Part shown: one piece after another, positions 1 through 5,519 of the stretch
Layout of the letters: each line of letters starts with the position of its first letter
How positions within the stretch are numbered: the stretch's first letter is position 1
NCBI GenBank assembly: GCA_021846065.1
Contig: JAJZCP010000052.1
Span: 1-8,487 of the forward strand
Direction: 5' to 3'
Length of the DNA: 8,487 nucleotides
From: Acidobacteriota bacterium
GTDB lineage: Bacteria; Acidobacteriota; Terriglobia; Terriglobales; Acidobacteriaceae
The notes under the pieces: model-generated
Told to the model about the DNA's origin: nothing
The model's database searches: none
Seen by the model: only the letters and a program-made list of their open reading frames with translations
Translations under genes and position numbers: made by a program

Positions 1-1
1 T

Positions 2-64
2 GTCTTCCCCGGCTACCATTCGGTCGTGCCGGCGGTGCGCCCGGCCTGCGCGACCCGTCGATGA
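2..64 (+). CDS. Possible C-terminal end of an upstream gene (partial)
   Basis: In frame 2 the first bases stay open for 20 codons and end at a TGA at 62-64, just before the Shine-Dalgarno of the LacI-type regulator. Genes in this window are packed this tightly, so an upstream gene of the same operon ending here is plausible. The 20 visible residues carry no motif I recognise. Frames 1 and 3 are also open through this stretch, so this is only a suggestion based on spacing; the segment could equally be leader sequence of the regulator gene. Confidence 0.25.
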   Translation, partial: VFPGYHSVVPAVRPACATRR

Positions 65-65
65 C

Positions 66-72
66 GGAGGAG
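66..72 (+). promoter_or_regulatory. Ribosome binding site fixing the LacI-type regulator start
   Basis: GGAGGAG lies 9 bases before the ATG at 82. It sits inside the reading frame if the upstream ATG at 61 is used, and nothing comparable precedes that ATG, so 82 is the better start. Confidence 0.7.
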
Positions 73-81
73 TTTCTGCGG

Positions 82-1140
82 ATGGCGAAATCCCGGATTA
101 CGCTGCGCGACATTGCCAGAGATCTCAATCTTGCGGTCATCACTGTTTCGAAGGCGATCCGCAACCACCCGGACATCAGCAAGGAAACCAAAGCACGCGT
201 CCGCGCCCGCATCCGGGAGCTGAACTACCAGCCCAACTGGGCGGCGCGCAGCCTGGCCGCCGGCAAAACCTTCAGCATCGGGCTGATTGTTCCAGACCTG
301 GTGCATCCCTTCTTTGCGGAAGTGGCGACCGGAGCCTCCGAGGAGAGCCAGGCGGCGGGCTATTGCATGATCCTCACGTCATCCGTGGAAGACCCGGCGA
401 CGGAGCAGGCGCAGCTTGAGTTTCTGCTGGGCCGCCAGGTGGACGGCCTGGTGCTGGCATCGACACAGCCGGAGGTTGCCACCATCCGGATGATGGGCGA
501 GCGCAATGTGCCGCTGGTGATGATTGACCGCCGGGTGGAGGGCGCGGCGTGCAACTTTGTCGGCGTCGACGATGAGGAGATCGGCCGCATGGCGACCGAG
601 CATCTGATCCAGGCAGGTTGCCGCCGTATCGCGCATATTCGCGGGCCGGAGATCAGCACGGGTAATGGCCGCGTACGCGGGTATCTTTCGGCACTGCATG
701 CCTACGGCATTGTTCCGCCGCAGGACTATGTGGTGAGCCGCGAGTCAAGCGATGCGCGCGCCGATGCGAGCGGGTATGAGGCTATGCAGCGGCTGCTGAC
801 GGCAGATCCTGTGCCCGATGGCGTGGTGTGCCACAATGACCCGACGGCGATGGGTGCGATGAAGGCAATTGCCGAACATGGACTCCGCGTACCGGAGGAT
901 ATTGCCGTCATCGGTTCCGGTGACGATCGATACTCCGGGGAGCTGCGGGTGCCATTGTCCACCATTGACCAGCAGCATCGCACAATTGGGCGGCATGCGG
1001 CGCGGATGCTGTTGCGGGAGATCAACCGGGCCGCGCAGGAAGAGACGCCCGATCCTGAGGTAATTTTGCTGCCACCGAAGCTGATTGCCCGCGAGTCCAC
1101 GCGCCGCTCGGCGTATTCCATCCGGCGCCAGGACGCCTGA
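82..1140 (+). CDS. LacI/GalR-family transcriptional regulator, probable regulator of the sugar operon
   Basis: A 352-residue DNA-binding repressor or activator, the usual length for LacI/GalR proteins. Residues about 6-26 form the helix-turn-helix (TLRDIARDLNL then TVSKAI), residues 48-60 the hinge helix (NYQPNWAARSLAAG), and from about residue 65 to 335 there is a periplasmic-binding-protein-like effector domain opening with FSIGLIVPDLVHPFF. The end of that domain shows the family pattern of a dimerising ligand-binding fold (VPEDIAVIGSGDD, then PLSTIDQQ). The start at 82 is preferred over the ATG at 61 because of a strong Shine-Dalgarno. The permease gene begins 19 bases downstream, so the regulator appears to be the first visible gene of the operon it controls. 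The effector is probably the imported sugar or its metabolite; that is inferred from neighbours, since ligand specificity cannot be read from this fold. No operator is visible because any upstream control region is outside the window. Confidence 0.93.
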   Translation: MAKSRITLRDIARDLNLAVITVSKAIRNHPDISKETKARVRARIRELNYQPNWAARSLAAGKTFSIGLIVPDLVHPFFAEVATGASEESQAAGYCMILTSSVEDPATEQAQLEFLLGRQVDGLVLASTQPEVATIRMMGERNVPLVMIDRRVEGAACNFVGVDDEEIGRMATEHLIQAGCRRIAHIRGPEISTGNGRVRGYLSALHAYGIVPPQDYVVSRESSDARADASGYEAMQRLLTADPVPDGVVCHNDPTAMGAMKAIAEHGLRVPEDIAVIGSGDDRYSGELRVPLSTIDQQHRTIGRHAARMLLREINRAAQEETPDPEVILLPPKLIARESTRRSAYSIRRQDA

Positions 1141-1159
1141 ACAGCGAGGCACCCGGGTT

Positions 1160-2527
1160 ATGCCGACTCCCTCTGGAATTGGGACGATCGCCCAGCGCGC
1201 GGACAGCGTGCGGCCGGCGCCGCTTTTTCCTCGCGGTGCGCTGCTCCCGTTCTTCCTGGTCACCGCGCTGTTCTTTCTGTGGGGAATTCCCAGCAGCCTG
1301 AATGACGTGCTGATCCGCCAGTTCATGAAGTCGTTCGCGCTGTCGCGGCTGCAGGCCGGTTTTGTGCAGTCCGCGTTTTACATGGGCTACTTTCTTATGG
1401 CGCTGCCGGCGGCGTGGTTCATGCAGCGGCGCGGATATAAGGCCGGATGCCTGCTGGGGCTGGCACTGTTCAGCGCCGGTGCGCTGCTGTTTCTGCCCGC
1501 GGCGATCGCGGGACGGTACAGCTTTTTTCTCGCGGCGCTGTGGATTCTGGCCGCCGGGCTGGCCTGTCTGGAGACCGCTTCGAACTCCTTCATTGCGTTG
1601 TGTGGCCCGGCGGAAAGCTCGGAGCGGCGGTTGAACTTCGCACAGGCGTTCAATCCGCTGGGCGCAATTACGGGCGTGCTGATGGGCGTGCTGTTTATTT
1701 TTTCGGGTGTGGAGCTTTCGCCCGCGCGCCTCCGGTACATGCAGCAGACACATACCTACAGCGCGTACGCGCACTTTGAGACGATGCGCGTGGTGCGGCC
1801 CTACCTGGCGTTGGGTATTTTTGCCATCGTCTGGGCGGTGTTGCTGGCGCGTGCGAAGTTTCCTGTGCTGGCCGATGAGCAACCCCATCCGGGCAGGAGG
1901 ACGGCCAGCGCGGGCCTGCGGCAGCGTTCATTTCTGCTGGCCGTGCTGGCGCAGTTCCTGTACATGGGCGCGCAGGTGGGAACGTGGAGCTATTTTATTC
2001 AGTACGTACAGGCGTACACGCACCGGCCGGAAAAGGTTGCCGGATATTTTCTGACCGGTACGCTGGTCGCCTTCGGAACCGGCCGGTTCTTTTCGGCATG
2101 GTTGATGCGGTTCGTGCCACCTTCCCGCCTGATGGGTTTCTACGCCAGCGCCAACGTCGTTCTGATGCTGGCAGGCATTTTTGCGCCGGGGTGGCCCGGG
2201 TTGTGGTCCATCTTCTTCTCCAGTTTTTTCATGTCGCTGATGTTTCCTACGATCTTCGCCATGGGGCTGCGCGGGCTGGGAGAGCAGGCAAAAACAGGGG
2301 GCGCAATCCTTGTGATGACAGTCCTGGGCGGGGCTATCTTTACGCCGGTCATGGGCTGGTTGTCCATCGCAGCCGACAGCGTTGCGGTGGCCTACGTCGT
2401 GCCGCTGGCCGCTTATCTGTACATCGCAGCTTTTGCGTTTCTATGGAGAGTGCCGGGGGAGACGCCGGCAGCCAGCTTCTGCGTGGGAGCACGCGCGTCT
2501 GAATTGTCCGACAATGTTTCACGATGA
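1160..2527 (+). CDS. fucP: FucP-type MFS sugar:proton symporter (L-fucose permease family)
   Basis: A 455-residue inner-membrane permease of the major facilitator superfamily with about 12 hydrophobic helices; E. coli FucP has 438. From memory the alignment with E. coli FucP is colinear: FFLWGIPSSLNDVL, GFVQSAFYMGYF, YKAGCLLGL, LACLETASNSF, LNFAQAFNPLGAI, FPTIFAMGL and GGAIFTPVMGW all have direct counterparts. The residues known to matter in FucP are kept: Asp49 (Asp46, proton relay), Glu138 (Glu135) and Asn165 (Asn162, sugar contact), all with the same offset of three. The start at 1160 has a modest GAGG 10 bases upstream and leaves 19 bases after the regulator; an upstream start in the same frame would overlap the regulator gene and add a polar, non-conserved extension. 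The isomerase-like gene follows after 10 bases. The family also includes glucose/galactose transporters, so L-fucose is the likely but unproven substrate. Confidence 0.85.
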   Translation: MPTPSGIGTIAQRADSVRPAPLFPRGALLPFFLVTALFFLWGIPSSLNDVLIRQFMKSFALSRLQAGFVQSAFYMGYFLMALPAAWFMQRRGYKAGCLLGLALFSAGALLFLPAAIAGRYSFFLAALWILAAGLACLETASNSFIALCGPAESSERRLNFAQAFNPLGAITGVLMGVLFIFSGVELSPARLRYMQQTHTYSAYAHFETMRVVRPYLALGIFAIVWAVLLARAKFPVLADEQPHPGRRTASAGLRQRSFLLAVLAQFLYMGAQVGTWSYFIQYVQAYTHRPEKVAGYFLTGTLVAFGTGRFFSAWLMRFVPPSRLMGFYASANVVLMLAGIFAPGWPGLWSIFFSSFFMSLMFPTIFAMGLRGLGEQAKTGGAILVMTVLGGAIFTPVMGWLSIAADSVAVAYVVPLAAYLYIAAFAFLWRVPGETPAASFCVGARASELSDNVSR

Positions 2528-2530
2528 GGA
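2526..2530 (+). promoter_or_regulatory. Ribosome binding site of the isomerase gene, overlapping the permease stop
   Basis: GAGGA begins on the second base of the permease TGA stop (2525-2527) and ends 7 bases before the ATG at 2538. Termination on the permease and initiation on the isomerase therefore occur at the same spot, which suggests translational coupling. Confidence 0.65.
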
Positions 2531-2537
2531 TTTCTGA

Positions 2538-4160
2538 ATGCATGCAGTGAATGTGAAGTCGATATATCTTGTCGCCAGCGGCGATCTGCGCCCGGCGGCG
2601 AACCAGCGCTGCTGGGCGGCGCAGGAGGAGATGGAGCAGCGGCTGGGTGTCGCGCTGCGTTCACTGGGCTGCGACGTGATCCGCGCGCATCCGTACAACG
2701 CGGAAAAGCAGCACGGCTTTCTCGACAGCCAGCGGTATGGCATGCAGGTCTTTGCCGGCATCCCGCCGGAGGCGCCGGTGGTGGTGGCCGAGGCAGTATG
2801 GCAATACACGCACCACGTGCTGCCGGGACTTCTGCAGCATCGCGGACCCATTCTGACCGTGGCTAACTGGAGCGGCCAGTGGCCGGGGCTGGTGGGCCTT
2901 TTGAACCTGAACGGTTCGCTGACCAAAGCGCAGATTCCATACAGTACGCTTTGGAGTCACGCATTCAACGACCGCTATTTTCTGGACAAGCTGGAAGATT
3001 GGCTGCGCACCGGCGCCGTCCAGCACGATGCGTCGCATGTGCATGTCTACGCTGCGAACGCTGGCGCTTCGGAGGCCGAGCAGGCAGGAGTCGACGTAGC
3101 CCGCGCACTTGATCGCAGGCCGGCGATTCTTGGCGTCTTCGATGAGGGCTGCATGGGCATGTACAACGCAATCCTGCCCGATGAACTGATTCATCCGATG
3201 GGCATCTTTAAGGAGCGGCTCAGCCAGTCCTCCTTGTATTACGAGGTGACGCAGACCTCCGATGCGGAGGCCCACGCCGTGTACACATGGCTGCTGCAGC
3301 GGGGCATGCGTTTCGAGCTGGGGAAGGACGACGCCACCGAGTTGACCGAAGCGCAGGTGCTGGAGCAATGCAAGTTGTACATCGCTGCGCTGCGGATTGC
3401 GGATGATTTTGCCTGCGATGCTATCGGCATTCAGTACCAGCAGGGACTGAAAGATTTGCTGCCGGCGTCGGATCTGGCTGAGGGCCTGTTGAATAACGTT
3501 GAGCGGCCGCCGGTTTTGGCGCGGGATGGTTCGCGCGAACTGTATGCGGGCGCTGCGCTGCCCCACTTTAATGAGGTGGACGAGTGTGCCGGCGTGGACG
3601 CGCTGGTGACCAACCGCATCTGGACCCGCATGGGCATGGCCCCGGAGACGACGCTGCATGATCTCCGCTACGGGGAAGAATATGACGGCGAGTTTGTATG
3701 GGTGCTCGAAATCTCCGGCGCGGCGCCACCCGCGCATTTTAGTGGAGGCTATCGCGGTGCGGTCAGCAAGCGGCAGCCGCCGATGTACTTCCGGCGCGGC
3801 GGGGGCGGGCTGCAGGGCTGGAGCAAGCCCGGCCATGTTGTTTGGAGCCGCGTCTATGTTGCGCAGGGCCGCATAAAAGCTGACCTGGGGCTGGCGCGCT
3901 GTGTGGCGCTGCCGGAGGCGGAGATGCAGCGGCGCTCCAACCTGACTACCCCGCAATGGCCCATTATGAGCGCGGTGTTTCCCGGGATTTCGCGCGACCA
4001 GATGATGGGCCGGCACAAGGCGAATCACATCCAGGTGGCCTACGCGCCCGGCGAACAGGAGGCGATGCGCGCACTGGCGGCCAAGTGCGCCTGTTTCCAC
4101 GCGATGGGGATGGAAGTCTTCATCTGTGGGGAGGCAGGAAGAGCGCTCGGCAAATCGTAG
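2538..4160 (+). CDS. L-fucose isomerase-like protein (FucI/AraA-type ketol isomerase superfamily)
   Basis: A 540-residue cytoplasmic protein, shorter than E. coli FucI (591) and only distantly similar overall. Recognisable stretches are an N-terminal Rossmann-like part with AEAVWQYTHHVLPG and ILTVANWSGQWPG, a central GVFDEGCMGMYNAILPDEL (about residues 199-217) followed by GIFKERLSQSSLY, and a C-terminal barrel part. Lining up with FucI by eye, FNEVDE (Glu346) matches the ATEND segment with Glu337, HDLRYG (Asp375) matches the segment with Asp361, and KANHIQVAY (His497) matches the ANHG segment with His528. These would be the three metal ligands/catalytic residues for Mn-dependent aldose-ketose isomerisation. 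It lies directly behind the FucP-type permease, consistent with the first intracellular step on the imported sugar. A related aldose such as L-arabinose or D-arabinose is a possible alternative substrate. Family assignment is fairly firm; exact substrate is inference. Confidence 0.8.
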   Translation: MHAVNVKSIYLVASGDLRPAANQRCWAAQEEMEQRLGVALRSLGCDVIRAHPYNAEKQHGFLDSQRYGMQVFAGIPPEAPVVVAEAVWQYTHHVLPGLLQHRGPILTVANWSGQWPGLVGLLNLNGSLTKAQIPYSTLWSHAFNDRYFLDKLEDWLRTGAVQHDASHVHVYAANAGASEAEQAGVDVARALDRRPAILGVFDEGCMGMYNAILPDELIHPMGIFKERLSQSSLYYEVTQTSDAEAHAVYTWLLQRGMRFELGKDDATELTEAQVLEQCKLYIAALRIADDFACDAIGIQYQQGLKDLLPASDLAEGLLNNVERPPVLARDGSRELYAGAALPHFNEVDECAGVDALVTNRIWTRMGMAPETTLHDLRYGEEYDGEFVWVLEISGAAPPAHFSGGYRGAVSKRQPPMYFRRGGGGLQGWSKPGHVVWSRVYVAQGRIKADLGLARCVALPEAEMQRRSNLTTPQWPIMSAVFPGISRDQMMGRHKANHIQVAYAPGEQEAMRALAAKCACFHAMGMEVFICGEAGRALGKS

Positions 4161-4186
4161 TGCGGAGTGCGGGGATTGCCGCGCCG

Positions 4187-4206
4187 GCCGGCGGTTACTT
4201 GCCGGC
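4187..4206. terminator. Weak inverted repeat between convergent genes, possible terminator
   Basis: GCCGGC (4187-4192), an 8-base spacer and GCCGGC (4201-4206) can form a six-pair GC stem between the isomerase gene and the convergent cation transporter, overlapping the last codons of the latter. There is no T-run on either side, so it is not a classical intrinsic terminator. Because GCCGGC is self-complementary and common in GC-rich DNA, chance is a real possibility. Confidence 0.25.
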
Positions 4207-4809
4207 TTCGTCCCACGCGTGGCGTCTCTCCCGTACTCCATAAAAAACAATCAGCAGGGCTGCAGCCGGATCGGCCCACCACCAGCCAAAGAAATGATTG
4301 AGCAGCAAACCCGTCAGCACGGAGGCCGCGAGACAGGCATCGATCAGCGTAACGCGCGCCTCCGTTTGCAGCACGGCATTATCCAGCCGCATTCCGACGT
4401 GATGCTTGCCGGCGGCCAGCAGCAGCATGACCAGCACGGTGATGGATAACCACGCCATGCCAAAGCGGGAGGTGGTGGCATGCGTCGCGCGCACCAGGGC
4501 GGATACCGCGAAGATGCCGACGTAGACGGCCAGCCCCGCGAACAGCACGGACAGGAGCCGGAGCGCCCGGCGCCGGCGGTGTTCGCTGCTGCGGCGCAGC
4601 TGCCAGATGACAACCAGCGACGCGCCGATCTCGAGCAGAGAGTCCAGCGCAAAGCCGAGGAGGGCGACGGAGCGGCTGGGCAGCGCGACCCGCAGCAGCA
4701 GACCGACAGCCGCCACGTTCCAGCCCAGGGTTACAAATTCAAGGAGCAGGCCGCGCTGGAGCAGCGAGGGTGCTGTCGCGTGCGTGCGGGTTCCGGGGGT
4801 GCTGCGCAT
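4195..4809 (-). CDS. Small cation-diffusion-facilitator-like membrane protein
   Basis: A 204-residue integral membrane protein with about six hydrophobic segments (near residues 21-43, 47-69, 85-106, 117-135, 152-172 and 176-192). It resembles the membrane domain of CDF-type Zn/Co/Cd efflux proteins: SVALLGFALDSLLE fits helix 2, and TLIDACLAASV with GWWWADPAAALLI fits helices 5 and 6. The C-terminal cytoplasmic metal-sensing domain found in full-size CDF proteins (about 300 residues) is absent. The helix-2 metal pair appears as Asp56 and Glu60, and in helix 5 the usual His is replaced by Val153 while Asp157 stays. Proteins of this short type with the GWWWADP signature are, as I recall, usually annotated simply as cation transporter. 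The ATG at 4809 has GGGAG five bases upstream, whereas the alternative GTG at 4821 overlaps that site. It is convergent with the isomerase gene and divergent from bphO, so it is probably a single-gene unit. Metal specificity and even transport activity are unproven. Confidence 0.75.
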   Translation of the reverse strand: MRSTPGTRTHATAPSLLQRGLLLEFVTLGWNVAAVGLLLRVALPSRSVALLGFALDSLLEIGASLVVIWQLRRSSEHRRRRALRLLSVLFAGLAVYVGIFAVSALVRATHATTSRFGMAWLSITVLVMLLLAAGKHHVGMRLDNAVLQTEARVTLIDACLAASVLTGLLLNHFFGWWWADPAAALLIVFYGVRERRHAWDEAGK

Positions 4810-4964
4810 TTCTTCTCCCACCGGTTCAAGCTACCCGCTTTCTGTCATCCAACCAAGTCGGACACTCGTTCCTGGGGCAGCAGTTCGGTGCCGCAGCGCA
4901 GTTGCGGGGCGTAGATAATCGAGAAGCGGCGCCCGCTCCCGGCCGCCGGCAGGTTACGAGCACA
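4810..4964. promoter_or_regulatory. Divergent intergenic region, presumed promoters for the cation transporter and bphO
   Basis: This is the only sizeable gap in the window and must hold the promoters of both flanking genes unless they are read from further away. On the plus strand TAGATAAT at 4912-4919 resembles a -10 element about 45 bases before the bphO ATG, but no -35 box sits at the right distance. On the minus strand TTGGTT and TAGCTT are spaced 17 bases apart just before the transporter, each matching consensus at only three positions. An imperfect dyad at 4891-4907 lies just upstream of the plus-strand -10-like element. The Shine-Dalgarno for the transporter (GGGAG on the minus strand) is at 4815-4819; bphO has no strong one. 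Confidence 0.4.
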
Positions 4965-5519
4965 ATGCTGCATCGTTTGCGGAATGAAACCTCTGCCGTG
5001 CACCACCGCGTGGAGACGCGGCTCGACCTTCTGTCGCCCGCGCTGGATATCGAGCGCTACGGCCGCGTGCTGCAGGGGATGCATGCCGCCTGGGTGCCGC
5101 TGGAGGCGCACATCGCGGCCTTCTGCCCGGCAGAGGATTACAACTTCTGGCAGGGGCGTGAGCAGGCGCATCGGCTGGCGGCTGATCTCGAATCGCTCGG
5201 CATCACCCCAGGGCCGTCGTTTGTGCCAGGCGCGCCGCTGCCGGATGTCCGGGACCGTTCCGCCTGGCTGGGCGCCCTTTATGTCGTTGAGGGCTCGACG
5301 CTGGGCGGGCAGGTGATTAGCCGGCATTTGCAACAGCGCTTCGGCTGGCAGGAAGGGTTTGGCCATAGTTTTTTTCTAGGCTACGGTGCGCGTACCGGGG
5401 AGCGCTGGCGGCAGGTGCTGCGTGCGCTGGAAGAGCCAGGTCTCGATGGCAACCAAACCGTCCGTGGAGCGCATCAGACATTTTCTTATCTGGAACTTTG
5501 CTTCGCTGCCGGACTATGA
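4965..5519 (+). CDS. bphO: Biliverdin-producing heme oxygenase of a bacteriophytochrome operon
   Basis: A 184-residue soluble enzyme of the heme oxygenase fold that opens the heme ring to biliverdin, CO and iron, supplying the chromophore for the phytochrome encoded next. The N-terminal pattern LRNETSAVHHRVE matches the heme-binding helix; His13 is the expected proximal iron ligand, four residues after Thr9 and four before Glu17. The second signature, GALYVVEGSTLGGQVISRHL (about residues 103-122), matches the distal-helix region with its glycines that allow heme to sit close. Length fits bacterial BphO proteins. The ATG at 4965 is chosen because the homologous part begins there, although the ribosome site is poor; the reading frame is open further upstream but that part looks like non-coding leader. 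The stop codon overlaps the bphP start as ATGA, so the two proteins are probably made together. Confidence 0.9.
   Translation: MLHRLRNETSAVHHRVETRLDLLSPALDIERYGRVLQGMHAAWVPLEAHIAAFCPAEDYNFWQGREQAHRLAADLESLGITPGPSFVPGAPLPDVRDRSAWLGALYVVEGSTLGGQVISRHLQQRFGWQEGFGHSFFLGYGARTGERWRQVLRALEEPGLDGNQTVRGAHQTFSYLELCFAAGL

Noticed and set aside
1085..1159. An upstream extension of the permease overlapping the regulator gene
   Set aside because: The added 25 residues are polar and not conserved, and the ATG at 1160 gives the expected FucP length with the genes just apart.
2661..4250. A 529-codon open frame on the minus strand opposite the isomerase gene
   Set aside because: It mirrors the plus-strand gene, is rich in Arg, His and Gln with no motif, and long antisense frames are expected in GC-rich coding DNA.
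4770..4964. A longer heme oxygenase starting 65 codons earlier
   Set aside because: The extension would overlap the divergent transporter start, contains no conserved sequence, and the heme-binding helix begins at the ATG at 4965.
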